Below, in pieces: positions 8,037-16,595 of a stretch of DNA of 64,000 nt. Source of the stretch: Enterobacteriaceae bacterium RIT693 (lineage in GTDB: Bacteria; Pseudomonadota; Gammaproteobacteria; Enterobacterales; Enterobacteriaceae); assembly GCA_009668225.1 (NCBI GenBank), contig WJYK01000005.1:62001-126000 (forward strand), in the 5' to 3' direction. Position numbers and translations under genes: made by a program. The notes beneath the pieces were generated by a model that was not told where the DNA came from, did not search any database, and saw only the letters and a program-made list of their open reading frames with translations. Positions within the stretch are counted from its first letter, which is position 1, and the number at the start of each line of letters is the position of its first letter.

Positions 8037-9290
8037 TTACTCGGCTTCCGCCCACGCTCGCTCAATCTCTTCGGCCAGGATTTTCACCCCCGCCTCAATC
8101 TTTTCCGGCTCCGGCACATAATTCATGCGCATGCACTGGTGCGTGTGCGGCCACGGCTTGTCCAGCCCGGGGAAGAAGTAATCGCCCGGCACCATCAGCA
8201 CGCCGCGCTTTTTCAGGCGCTGGTACAGCAGTTCGGTGGTGATCGGCAGGTCTTTAAACCACAGCCACAGGAAGATAGCGCCTTCCGGTTTGTGAATCAG
8301 GCAGCGCTCCGGCGACAGGTAGCGGCGAATAACGGCGATAGTTTCATGCACGCGCTGGTAGTAGAACGGCTTGATAACCGTCTCGGACAGGCGCAGCAGA
8401 TCGTTACGCTTAATCATTTCGCAGGCCATCGCCGGGCCAATCCCGCCCGGTGCCAGGCTAATGATGCCGTTCATGTTGCTGATGGCGGAGATGATTTTCT
8501 CGTTAGCGATGATTATTCCGCAGCGGCTGCCCGGCAGGCCGAGCTTGGACAGGCTCATGCACAGGATGATGTTCGGGTTCCACAGCGGGCGGGCTTCGCT
8601 AAAGATAATGCCGGGGAACGGTACGCCGTAAGCGTTATCGATAACCAGCGGAATTCCGTGCTGGTTGGCCAGCGCGTCCAGCTTCATTAGCTCTTCATCG
8701 GTTATCACGTTGCCCGTCGGGTTCGTTGGGCGTGAAACGCAGATCATGCCGGTATCTTCGCCGATATGCAGATGTTCGAAGTCAACGTGGTACTTAAACT
8801 GGCCTTCCGGCAGCAGCTCGATGTTCGGGCGAGTGGAGACAAACAGATCTTCTTCAAGCCCGGCATCCGCGTAGCCGATGTACTCCGGCGCTAGCGGGAA
8901 AAGCACCTTTTTGGTGCGGCCATCCGCATGACGTCCGGCGAAAAGGTTAAACAAGTAGAAAAACGCGCTCTGACTGCCGTTTGTCAGTGCAATATTCTGT
9001 GGTTCGATGTCCCAACCCAGTTCATTGCGCAGCATGCCGGCAAGCAATTTTAGCAGTTCACTTTTCCCCTGCGGACCGTCGTAGTTGCATAGCGTGTCGG
9101 TCAGTTTGCCGCTGGCCAGCATCTCGGAAAGCAGCTGCTGGAAGTAGTCGTTCATCGCCGGGATTTGCGCAGGATTACCGCCGCCAAGCATGATGGCACC
9201 GGGCGTGCGCAGGCCGTCGTTGAGATCCTCCATCAGGCGGGTTATGCCTGCATGGCGGGTGAATTTGTCGCCGAAAAGTGAAAACGTCAT
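8037..9290 (-). CDS. avtA: AvtA, valine-pyruvate aminotransferase
   Basis: 417 residues, the same length as E. coli AvtA, and nearly colinear from MTFSLFGDKFTRHAGI to the end. It is a PLP-dependent class I/II aminotransferase that makes alanine from pyruvate with valine as donor, the so-called transaminase C. The PLP-binding lysine is in MSLSKLGLPGSRCG. The substrate- and cofactor-binding segments SRPTNPTGNV and VIDNAYGVPF are present. It is monocistronic, with its own promoter (9328-9355) and a terminator shared with the convergent NiCoT gene. Confidence 0.97.
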   Translation of the reverse strand: MTFSLFGDKFTRHAGITRLMEDLNDGLRTPGAIMLGGGNPAQIPAMNDYFQQLLSEMLASGKLTDTLCNYDGPQGKSELLKLLAGMLRNELGWDIEPQNIALTNGSQSAFFYLFNLFAGRHADGRTKKVLFPLAPEYIGYADAGLEEDLFVSTRPNIELLPEGQFKYHVDFEHLHIGEDTGMICVSRPTNPTGNVITDEELMKLDALANQHGIPLVIDNAYGVPFPGIIFSEARPLWNPNIILCMSLSKLGLPGSRCGIIIANEKIISAISNMNGIISLAPGGIGPAMACEMIKRNDLLRLSETVIKPFYYQRVHETIAVIRRYLSPERCLIHKPEGAIFLWLWFKDLPITTELLYQRLKKRGVLMVPGDYFFPGLDKPWPHTHQCMRMNYVPEPEKIEAGVKILAEEIERAWAEAE

Positions 9291-9327
9291 AACGTGGGTC
9301 TGCTGAATACTTTTGAAAAGAGGCTAA

Positions 9328-9355
9328 CCATAGCGCTACAAATTACGCCGTGCAA
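9328..9355 (-). promoter_or_regulatory. Likely sigma-70 promoter of avtA
   Basis: On the minus strand, TTGCAC (9350-9355) and TATGGT (9328-9333) are separated by 17 bases, about 40 bases before the avtA start. Each box matches consensus at four of six positions. Spacing and place are good; no experimental support is available. Confidence 0.5.
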
Positions 9356-9482
9356 ACCCGGTAAGCATAGCCACTATTGGCGAATATGCTGTGGGATTTG
9401 TGCAGTGTAGCAGGATATGTTGAATGGTGGCGGCATCATTGATGCTGGCTCTTATGATATTTTCTATGGGGAAACGGATGAA

Positions 9483-9819
9483 GTTCCGTTCACCTGTAGA
9501 TCTATTTTCTCTGTACGTTCAGAGACGGTGAACGTGTCAGGTGGCATTACGCCATGCCCCCTGACGACCCCCGGCGCCCGGCGAGCTCATCGCCGCTGAA
9601 GCGGTAAACCCACCGGCCATCACCCAAACATTCGGGGTCGTTCGCGATTCGTTCCCGACGATCGCTCTCTTTCGCTGCTCCCGGCAGCTCCACCCCGCCT
9701 GAGTTGGGTCATAACCGGGGGCGATGAGAGCCGGGGTCTCGGGGAAGTGACGGTGACTTCCCCGAGTCGTTCACCGGTTCGGTGGTGACATATGAAACCG
9801 AACTGGAAGTGAACGGAAC
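9483..9819. ncRNA. Candidate structured non-coding RNA between avtA and malS
   Basis: The avtA-malS gap (9291-9850) holds no credible gene, but from 9483 to 9819 it is GC-rich and very self-complementary. GTTCCGTTCAC (9483-9493) pairs with GTGAACGGAAC (9809-9819) and closes the whole block. Inside are GTTCACC/GGTGAAC (9488-9494 with 9527-9533), TCTCTG/CAGAGA (9508-9513 with 9520-9525) and GTCAGG...CCTGAC (9536-9565). A perfect 11 bp stem, CTCGGGGAAGT/ACTTCCCCGAG, lies at 9738-9766 with a 7-base loop, and GTTCGGT/ACCGAAC at 9777-9803. The GTTCACC and outer stems share bases and so could alternate. A 7 bp hairpin at the malS stop (9835-9854) follows. Strand and family are unknown; no flanking transposase or protein gene goes with it. 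Confidence 0.5.
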
Positions 9820-9850
9820 CTTAGCCGAACTTAAATAGTCGATATGACGA

Positions 9851-11881
9851 CTATCGATTCCCCGCCCACACCACCATCACCTTGTCATCGCCGCTGACCC
9901 GGCTAAAAGCATAGCCCTGTGCGACGCTCAACGTCGTTTGTTTTCCTGCGCCGATGGCCTGATGGCGGGCGCGGAACTGGCTCAGCTTCTGCCAGTGGGC
10001 AAGCGTGGCGGCTTCCTTCCCGGCGGCATCCTGCCAGTTCATGTCCGAGCGGGTTCCCTGCAGCGGGTCAGAACCCGTGGGGCCGAACGGCCTCTGGGTT
10101 TCATCGCCGTAGAAAATCTGCACCGCGCCCGGCGTCAGCATCAGCAGTTCTGCCGCTTTTTGCCCGCCCTCCCGGAACAGGCGGGTATCGTGAGAGGATA
10201 AATAGCTCAGCACGTTGAATTGCTGAAGCTTCTCTGACATTTGCTGCCAGGTGGGGTCAATCGTGGCCAGGCACTCCACCGCTTTGGCCGCCTGTTCCTG
10301 GTAGTCGAAGTTGATCATCGCGTCGAAGCCGCTGGCGTAGTAATCGCTTTTCATCACGCCGTGGCCCCAGGCTTCGCCCGTCATCCAGAACGGCGCGTCA
10401 TCGATTTTTTTGTCCGGGTTGGCCCGTTTCCATTCGGCTAATGCCGCGCTGGACTGCGTTTTTAATTGCTGCCAGGCCGCTTTTTCAACGTGTTTTGCGG
10501 TATCAACCCTGAAGCCGTCGATGCCATAGTCACGTACCCATTGGCTAAGCCAGTGGGTCAGGTAATCACGAACGGTGTAGCCTGCTATCGCTTTCGCGGC
10601 CGTATCCGGCTTGTGGCGGTAAAATATCGGGAGTTCTGCCGGAGCGGTCGCTTCGGTTTTTAAATCGGGCAAGAAGGCGAGCGACATAGTTAAGTCGTCG
10701 AAGCCTGGATTATCGTAATCGCCAATGTCCGTTCGGATCCAGGCTTTGCCCCACCACTTATCCCATGCGGCTTTGTCGCTAAAGTTGATGTAGTCGTTAA
10801 AGCTGTGCCAGCTTTGGCCCGGCGCAGGCTTCCAGTCCGTCCAGTTCTTGCCGAGCGTTTTCCTGAGTTCGTCACCTTTAAGATACAGCGCGCCAAACTG
10901 ATATTCCTGCATGTCGGCAAGCGTCGCATAGCCGGCGTGGTTCATGACAACGTCAAACAGAATGCGGATCCCGCGCCTGTGGGCTTCATCCACCAGTTGG
11001 CGGAGATCGGCTTCGTTACCCATGTTGGCGTCAAGTTTCGTCCAGTCCTGGGTGTAGTAACCGTGGTAGGCGTAATGCGGGAAGTCGCCTTTGGTGCCGC
11101 CGCCCACCCAGCCGTGAATTTGCTCCAGCGGGGAGCTTATCCAGAGCGCGTTAACGCCAAGCTGCTGCAGGTAATCCAGCCTGTTAGTCAGCCCGGCGAG
11201 ATCGCCGCCGTGGAAGGTGGCAATTTCTTGCATACCGTCTTTGTGGCGGCCATAGCTGTTGTCGTTTGCGGGGTTGCCGTTTTCAAAACGGTCGGTGAGA
11301 ACGAAATAGACCGTCGCATTTTGCCAGCTAAACGGGGCTGGCTTTTCTACGGCTGCGGATTCCAGCAGCAATAAACCGCCGCTTCCGGCCGCGGGCATCA
11401 GCGTGATATGGCCTTTCTCAACTTTTGCCGTGTCTCCGCTGTAAAAATCCCTCACCAGTGAACCTTCCTGGAAGATACTGCTGACGTCGACGATGAGCGG
11501 TTTTCCCTCCCATTTCGGGCACTGCGCCACTGTTTGCTGAGGCTGACTGCTGGCCTCCGGCTGAAGGCTCAACATCAGCGTTGGCGTCCCGCTGCGGGTA
11601 TCTATTTGCGCCTGGTACTCTCCGGCGCGGAAAAGCCGCCACGCCGGGGCGTCCCCGGCGCAAGGCGAAAGGGACAGAACCTGATTCAGTTTGATGGCCT
11701 CTGAGGGCTGCCAGCATTGAGTATCCAGCGTCAGCCTGAGGGGAAGAGTGCCTTTTTCGAGGTGCGTAGCGCTGATAAACAGGCCCGGACTCGTAGCCTG
11801 AAAAGCAGAAAGCCCCGGTGTGCTCCAGCCCGCGTACGCGAGGTAGGGTGTGAGTAAAAGACAGAGAGAAAGCCGTTTCAT
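9851..11881 (-). CDS. malS: MalS, periplasmic alpha-amylase
   Basis: 676 residues, the E. coli length, when started at 11881 (MKRLSLCLLLTPYLAYAGWS). This gives a signal peptide cut after YAYA/LAYA-like ALAYA; starts further upstream would bury it. MalS hydrolyses maltodextrins in the periplasm. GH13 catalytic segments are present: DVVMNH, GFRVDTAKHV (nucleophile Asp), GEAWG (acid/base Glu) and LSSHDTRL. The N-terminal about 190 residues are the MalS-specific extension with paired cysteines. A GGATGA core resembling a MalT box lies on the minus strand at 11939-11944, upstream of the start, which fits MalT control but is short. A weak hairpin overlaps the stop codon. Confidence 0.96.
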   Translation of the reverse strand: MKRLSLCLLLTPYLAYAGWSTPGLSAFQATSPGLFISATHLEKGTLPLRLTLDTQCWQPSEAIKLNQVLSLSPCAGDAPAWRLFRAGEYQAQIDTRSGTPTLMLSLQPEASSQPQQTVAQCPKWEGKPLIVDVSSIFQEGSLVRDFYSGDTAKVEKGHITLMPAAGSGGLLLLESAAVEKPAPFSWQNATVYFVLTDRFENGNPANDNSYGRHKDGMQEIATFHGGDLAGLTNRLDYLQQLGVNALWISSPLEQIHGWVGGGTKGDFPHYAYHGYYTQDWTKLDANMGNEADLRQLVDEAHRRGIRILFDVVMNHAGYATLADMQEYQFGALYLKGDELRKTLGKNWTDWKPAPGQSWHSFNDYINFSDKAAWDKWWGKAWIRTDIGDYDNPGFDDLTMSLAFLPDLKTEATAPAELPIFYRHKPDTAAKAIAGYTVRDYLTHWLSQWVRDYGIDGFRVDTAKHVEKAAWQQLKTQSSAALAEWKRANPDKKIDDAPFWMTGEAWGHGVMKSDYYASGFDAMINFDYQEQAAKAVECLATIDPTWQQMSEKLQQFNVLSYLSSHDTRLFREGGQKAAELLMLTPGAVQIFYGDETQRPFGPTGSDPLQGTRSDMNWQDAAGKEAATLAHWQKLSQFRARHQAIGAGKQTTLSVAQGYAFSRVSGDDKVMVVWAGNR

Positions 11882-11999
11882 ACGCAACATCCAGTGAGGA
11901 TTTATTGCGCAGTTTGCCATTCCCCTGGGAACATTCGCTCATCCTGCGCTTGCGTTATGCGGGGTGGAGCCGCAAGGGTGAGTGACGGCGGTAACGTTT

Positions 12000-12755
12000 T
12001 TATTTATTTGTTAGCCAGTGGCCAAAGTGGGCGCTCAACGTATTGCGGGTAGCCAGCAGCTCATCAATAGTTTTGGTGAGACGGGCGTTCAGGGTTTCGC
12101 ATTGCTCAAAACTGTAGTGGTTGTCGGCGCGCAGGCTTTCGAGTTTTTCATGTAGCACGGTGACTTCCGCTTCTGCTTTGTAGCGCGCTTCCTGCTGGGT
12201 TTTTATCAGCTCGTCTGCGGCTTCCAGGCGCTGATGCAGCTCGGCTTTTTCGCGCTGATGAATTTCAACAAGCCCGGATCCAGACTCTTTCTGCCGGTTC
12301 AGCAGGCTTTTTAGCTCGTCGATTTCTCGCTGCATCACGCTGCGCACCAGTGCCGATTCTTTGAGGTGCATTTCCTGGCTAATATTCAGCGCTTTCTGGA
12401 GCTCTGTGACCTGTTTTTCAAATTTATGCAGGCGCGTGGTGGTTTCCGCGGTGTCGCTCTGAGCGTAACGTTGCTGTGCTTCACGCAGTTGGATAAGCAG
12501 GCTGGCTGAGAGTGACTCGGCGTCTTTCAGGCGACGAAGGGTTTCCGGTGAGTCCTGATAGACCGTTTTGGTCTGCGGCGGTTTTTCACTGATGCGGACA
12601 AGATTGACGTTCACTAATGCTGCGCTGACCTCGGCCTGAATTTGCTCTTTGTTATGCAATTTCATTCGGTTACAGGCGCTGGCCAGGAAGCTTGCGGCTT
12701 CATTAGCGTTCGCAGTAGCAAAGGCTTTTTTTATCAGGTTTTGCACCAGGCTCAT
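12000..12755 (-). CDS. Coiled-coil protein with DUF2786-like N-terminus, function unknown
   Basis: 251 residues. The first 45 or so (VQNLIKKAFATANANEAASF...) resemble the short helical DUF2786 domain. From about residue 70 to 245 the sequence is rich in E, K, Q, L and R with few prolines or glycines, the look of a long coiled coil. There is no signal peptide, membrane segment or catalytic motif. The gene stands alone between malS and bax, which are neighbours in E. coli, so it is an insertion relative to that species. Its base composition is like its neighbours. The start fits MSLVQN with GGAAAA just upstream. Its role cannot be given. Confidence 0.75.
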   Translation of the reverse strand: MSLVQNLIKKAFATANANEAASFLASACNRMKLHNKEQIQAEVSAALVNVNLVRISEKPPQTKTVYQDSPETLRRLKDAESLSASLLIQLREAQQRYAQSDTAETTTRLHKFEKQVTELQKALNISQEMHLKESALVRSVMQREIDELKSLLNRQKESGSGLVEIHQREKAELHQRLEAADELIKTQQEARYKAEAEVTVLHEKLESLRADNHYSFEQCETLNARLTKTIDELLATRNTLSAHFGHWLTNK

Positions 12756-13102
12756 GTTGCCAGTTTTCCTGTATTAAAATGTTATCTGAGCGCCTTAACC
12801 CCGGTTACACCCCGCCCTGGTCATCGCCGCCGCCATCCTAAAATATAACCAATAATCTCACTCTCTAAACGCGGGAATAACCCTCAGCAGTTCATTTTTT
12901 TCCTGCCGCATGAACTGTGATTAACCCCCGAATTTTACAATACTTTTTGCCACCATAAGAAGTTCATTGGTGACATTGTTTCGGAATAGTACTATTTCTA
13001 AAGGTGCTCTGAGCGGTTATTTTTGGTATAATCCGCGTCTATTTTTCTAAAACCTTTTATAAAATAAGGCACTGGAAACGATCGATCCGACCAGGAGAGC
13101 TA
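12756..13102. other. Intergenic region with divergent promoters
   Basis: This 347-base gap separates the minus-strand coiled-coil gene from plus-strand bax. Apart from an extended -10 promoter for bax near 13025-13032 and an AT-rich stretch at 12890-12990, no gene, RNA or long repeat was seen. Confidence 0.6.
13024..13032 (+). promoter_or_regulatory. Extended -10 promoter of bax
   Basis: TTGGTATAAT contains the consensus TATAAT (13027-13032) with the TGn extension. No good -35 box is found 17 bases upstream, as is usual for extended -10 promoters. It lies about 70 bases before the bax start. Confidence 0.5.
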
Positions 13103-13939
13103 ATGATATCACCCCCATTCCGACGATTCGGGGCCGCGATACTCATGCTGCTGACCGTGGGCTTTTCAAGTCACGCGTTCGCCAGTAAACATGAGCCCAA
13201 ATCGCACACCAAGGCCCATATAACGAAAGTAAGCAGTAAAAAAGCGGTAAGTAGTAAGCTGGCAAGTAGTAAAAAAGAGTATTCTCGCAATAGTGAAAAT
13301 GGTTCGCTTCCTGATTTGCGAAAATACCCTTCCGGGACACCAAGGAAAAAAGCGTTTCTCCGGACGGTCATGCCATATATTACCCGCCAAAATGCCGCGA
13401 TTACCGCCGATCGTAACTGGTTGATTTCAAAACAGTACGAGAAACGCTGGTCGCCGAGCGAGCGTACGCGCCTGAAAGAAATCACCCAGCGGTATAAGGT
13501 GGCATGGCGCGGCAACACTAATCGTGTGCCGTGGAACACGTTGCTGGAGAAAGTCGACATTATCCCTACCAATATGGTGGCGACGATGGCGGCGGCGGAA
13601 AGCGGCTGGGGCACCTCTAAGCTTGCCCGCAGCAACAACAACCTGTTTGGCATGAAGTGTACGAAGCGCCACTGCAACAGCGAGCCGGGTAAAGTGAAAG
13701 GCTACCTGCATTACGGCTCTCTGAATGAAGGCGTTAATGCCTACGTTGCTAATCTGAATACCCATCCGGCCTATTCTTCGTTCCGTAAAGAGCGCGCCAA
13801 GCTGCGCAAAGCGGATCAGGAAGTGACGGCCAACAATATGATCCACAAGCTGAAAGGGTATTCGACCAAAGGCTCCAGCTATAATAATTTTCTTTTCGCG
13901 ATGTATCAGAGTAACCAGCGTTTCATGCTGCCGAATTAA
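13103..13939 (+). CDS. bax: Bax, putative glucosaminidase-family protein
   Basis: 278 residues (E. coli Bax 274). An N-terminal signal sequence (about residues 1-27, ending SHAFA) is followed by a lysine/serine-rich linker. Then comes a C-terminal domain of the FlgJ-type beta-N-acetylglucosaminidase family (about 125-275). The catalytic glutamate of that fold is expected in MAAAESGWGTSKLA; NNNLFGMKC and HPAYSSFRK are also conserved. It is likely an exported or membrane-anchored peptidoglycan hydrolase, although its physiological role is not established even in E. coli. AGGAGAG lies 8 bases before the ATG. A hairpin terminator follows. Confidence 0.93.
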   Translation: MISPPFRRFGAAILMLLTVGFSSHAFASKHEPKSHTKAHITKVSSKKAVSSKLASSKKEYSRNSENGSLPDLRKYPSGTPRKKAFLRTVMPYITRQNAAITADRNWLISKQYEKRWSPSERTRLKEITQRYKVAWRGNTNRVPWNTLLEKVDIIPTNMVATMAAAESGWGTSKLARSNNNLFGMKCTKRHCNSEPGKVKGYLHYGSLNEGVNAYVANLNTHPAYSSFRKERAKLRKADQEVTANNMIHKLKGYSTKGSSYNNFLFAMYQSNQRFMLPN

Positions 13940-13966
13940 TTCTGATTTTGATCGTACATTTATTTC

Positions 13967-13995
13967 AATGCCCTCTTCGGAGGGCATTGTTATTT
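13967..13995 (+). terminator. Terminator of bax
   Basis: AATGCCCTC-TTCG-GAGGGCATT (13967-13988) is a 9 bp stem with a UUCG tetraloop, followed by GTTATTT. Confidence 0.85.
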
Positions 13996-14150
13996 ATGGT
14001 TTTAAACGCAAATTGATTTTTACGGCGATGGTTTTTATTAAAAACTAACGTTATCGATATTATCGGTTCCTCCGTCTTTTCACTTAATTCTGCATCACAC
14101 TCTCTTGTAAAAAAACCATCACATCAGCGATTCTCCTATCTGACCTCAGG

Positions 14151-14339
14151 CTTGATAAACGTGTCGCTAAACGTTACGCCGGGTGGAATAGTGAGCTGGG
14201 CCAGCAAATTCTTAAAGGCCAGATATCCCTCGCGCAGCGCGCGCAGTACGCTGAGCAGCACAAGCTGGCCCCGCAGCATCAGAGCGGGCATCAGGAGCTT
14301 TTAGAAAACCTGATTAACCACTATTTGTTCGATAACTAA
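14151..14339 (+). pseudogene. xylA: Remnant of xylA (last 62 codons of xylose isomerase)
   Basis: From CTT at 14151 to TAA at 14337-14339 the plus strand encodes [20 protein letters not shown] and on to INHYLFDN. This closely follows the C-terminus of E. coli XylA (ending NHYLFDK). No start codon, TIM-barrel core or catalytic residues are present upstream: the sequence 5' of 14151 is not xylA-like. The fragment sits exactly where xylA should be, directly before xylB, and the intercistronic hairpin GCGCCGC/GCGGCGC (14348-14367) is still there. The frame of the remnant is intact, so loss looks like a deletion that removed xylR, xylFGH and most of xylA between bax and this point. Confidence 0.93.
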
Positions 14340-14384
14340 ACTTGCCTGCGCCGCCGAAAAGCGGCGCGATATTAAGGAGCTACC

Positions 14385-15839
14385 ATGTATATCGGCATCG
14401 ATCTTGGCACGTCGGGCGTGAAGGTAATCCTGCTGAGTGAAGCAGGCGAGGTGGTGGCTGCACACAGCGAGTCGCTGACCGTTTCCCGGCCTCACTCCCT
14501 TTGGTCCGAGCAGGATCCCGAACACTGGTGGCAGGCCACAGACCGCGCGATGCGTGCGCTAGGGGCGGAACGCTCTTTTAGCGGCGTAAAGGCGATTGGG
14601 CTTGCCGGCCAGATGCATGGCGCGACGTTACTGGACAGCAAACAGCGCGTGCTTCGCCCGGCCATTCTTTGGAACGATGGCCGCAGCGGCGAGGAGTGTG
14701 CGCTGCTGGAAAGTAATGTCGAAGAGTCCAGAGCGATAACCGGCAACCTGATGATGCCGGGCTTTACCGCGCCGAAACTGCTGTGGGTCGAGCGACACGA
14801 GCCCGATATTTTTGCGCAAATTGATAAAGTGCTGCTGCCGAAGGACTACCTGCGCCTGAGGATGACCGGGGAATTTGCCAGTGATATGTCCGACGCGGCG
14901 GGTACGATGTGGCTGGATGTGGCAAAGCGCGACTGGAGCGACACCATGCTCGATGCCTGCCGCCTTTCTCGCCAGCATATGCCCGAATTGTTTGAGGGCA
15001 GCGAAATCACCGGCGTGCTGAAGCGCGATGTCGCCGAAAGCTGGAATATGCCTGCGGTGCCCGTGGTGGCGGGCGGCGGTGATAATGCCGCCGGGGCTAT
15101 CGGCGTCGGGATGGTGGACGCCGGGCAGGCAATGCTCTCGCTTGGTACCTCCGGCGTTTATTTTGCCGTAAGCGACGGTTTTCGCAGTAAACCCGAAAGC
15201 GCGGTACACAGCTTTTGCCATGCATTACCCAACCGCTGGCACCTGATGTCGGTGATGCTAAGCGCGGCCTCTTGCCTTGACTGGGCGGCAAAACTCACCG
15301 GCCTGGGCAGCGTTCCGGCTCTGCTGGCTGCGGCTGAACAGGCGGATCGGGATGCGGGTGTCGTCTGGTTTTTGCCCTATCTTTCCGGTGAACGGACTCC
15401 GCACAACAACCCACAGGCTAAAGGCACCTTTTTTGGTCTGACCCATCAACATGGCCCCGCCGAGCTTGCCCGTGCGGTGCTGGAAGGCGTGGGTTATGCG
15501 CTGGCGGACGGCATGGACGTTGTGCATGAATGCGGCATTACGCCGGACAGCGTCACGCTGATTGGCGGTGGCGCCCGTAGCCCGTACTGGCGGCAAATGC
15601 TGGCCGATATCAGCGGCCAGGTGCTGGACTACCGCACCGGCGGCGACGTTGGGCCCGCGCTCGGCGCGGCTCGCCTGGCGCAAATAGCGCTTTCACCGGG
15701 TCAGTCTTTGCAGGCGCTGCTGCCTCAGCTGCCTCTCGAGCAGCGGCATCGGCCGGATTTTGCGCTGCACCAGCGCTATGCCGGTAGACGGCAGGTATTC
15801 AACCAACTCTATCAGCAGCTGTTGCCGCTGATGTCCTGA
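14385..15839 (+). CDS. xylB: XylB, xylulokinase
   Basis: 484 residues, identical in length to E. coli XylB. It phosphorylates D-xylulose with ATP, the second step of xylose catabolism. FGGY-kinase features are present: the phosphate-binding N-terminal loop IGIDLGTSGVK (about 3-13), LAGQMHG, the catalytic-base region GGGDNAAGAIGVG (about 230-242), the LSLGTSG loop and the C-terminal IGGGARSPYWRQMLAD. AAGGAG at 14374-14379 is the ribosome site. The xylA gene before it is only a remnant, so in this locus the isomerase that supplies xylulose is missing. Expression would need a promoter other than the normal PxylA, which is not seen. Confidence 0.96.
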   Translation: MYIGIDLGTSGVKVILLSEAGEVVAAHSESLTVSRPHSLWSEQDPEHWWQATDRAMRALGAERSFSGVKAIGLAGQMHGATLLDSKQRVLRPAILWNDGRSGEECALLESNVEESRAITGNLMMPGFTAPKLLWVERHEPDIFAQIDKVLLPKDYLRLRMTGEFASDMSDAAGTMWLDVAKRDWSDTMLDACRLSRQHMPELFEGSEITGVLKRDVAESWNMPAVPVVAGGGDNAAGAIGVGMVDAGQAMLSLGTSGVYFAVSDGFRSKPESAVHSFCHALPNRWHLMSVMLSAASCLDWAAKLTGLGSVPALLAAAEQADRDAGVVWFLPYLSGERTPHNNPQAKGTFFGLTHQHGPAELARAVLEGVGYALADGMDVVHECGITPDSVTLIGGGARSPYWRQMLADISGQVLDYRTGGDVGPALGAARLAQIALSPGQSLQALLPQLPLEQRHRPDFALHQRYAGRRQVFNQLYQQLLPLMS

Positions 15840-15887
15840 TGACCGTGAGAGTAGGGTAGACACAGGCGACGGGGAACCTTGTTTATT

Positions 15888-15922
15888 CCCTCTCCCTTTT
15901 AGGGAGAGGGCCAGGGTGAGGG
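15888..15922 (+). repeat. Dispersed GGGAGAGG palindromic repeat, copy 2
   Basis: CCCTCTCCC-TTTTA-GGGAGAGGG is a perfect 9 bp hairpin followed by CCAGGGTGAGGG, whose GTGAGGG tail is a second partial match to the first arm. Located between xylB and the hydrolase gene. The full unit is shared with 4710-4745; the 41687-41710 copy has only the hairpin. Confidence 0.8.
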
Positions 15923-16052
15923 TAAAACAAGCCGCGACGTTGTGGCTGAAGGGCATCGTCTCAAACCAACACTATCCTGTCCGTTTTTGGTATTAGCGTC
16001 TGCGGAATCCCTTGTCAGAATGGTTTTAAGCAAACCAATGAGGAGTCCGAAT

Positions 16053-16595
16053 ATGTCACGTACGGCGCTGATTAACATCGATACCCAACAGTCTTTCTTC
16101 CACCGCGATTACTGGCAGGAGAACGATGTCCCTGCGTTTCAGCAGGCGATGCTGACGCTTATTACGGGCTGCCAGCAGAAAGGTGTGCCGGTGGTGGATA
16201 TCTTCCACGTGGATGAAGATGATGTCTTTTCGCTGGCTTCCGGATTTGTTACGCCGATGCCGTTTTTACAGCATCAGGCGGCGGTCAGTTTTCAGAAGCA
16301 CATTCATAACGCCTTTACCGATACCGGGCTCGATCGCTGGCTTCGCGCCCGTGACATCAACCACCTGATTATCTGTGGGATCCGCACCGAGCAATGCTGT
16401 GAGACCACCGCGCGCGTTGCCTCTGACCTGGGTTACCGGGTTTCTTTCGTGAGCGAAGCCATGCTCACCTTCCCGATGACCTGGAAAGGCGTTACGCTGG
16501 ACGCAGCCACCCTGCGCCACCGCACTGAAACCGTGCTGGCCGGGCGGTTCGCCGAAATACAAACCGTAGCCGAATGTCTGGAGTCGCTGGAATGA
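16053..16595 (+). CDS. Isochorismatase-family cysteine hydrolase
   Basis: 180 residues from the ATG at 16053 (MSRTALINIDTQQSFF), which has AGGAG 7 bases upstream. The family catalytic aspartate is in LINIDTQQSFF (D10). The nucleophilic cysteine is in GIRTEQCCETTARVASDLGY, with the preceding bulge typical of the family. It resembles nicotinamidase-like amidohydrolases, so the likely reaction is hydrolysis of a small amide. The substrate cannot be told from sequence. The stop overlaps the start of a GlxA-type regulator (ATGA), so the two form an operon. The pair occupies the place of yiaAB between xylB and wecH of E. coli. Confidence 0.85.
   Translation: MSRTALINIDTQQSFFHRDYWQENDVPAFQQAMLTLITGCQQKGVPVVDIFHVDEDDVFSLASGFVTPMPFLQHQAAVSFQKHIHNAFTDTGLDRWLRARDINHLIICGIRTEQCCETTARVASDLGYRVSFVSEAMLTFPMTWKGVTLDAATLRHRTETVLAGRFAEIQTVAECLESLE

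Noticed and set aside
9483-9819. Retron RNA, group II intron or RNase P RNA as explanation of the structured block
   Set aside because: No reverse transcriptase nearby, no group II domain V sequence, and no match to the remembered RNase P RNA core; left as unassigned.
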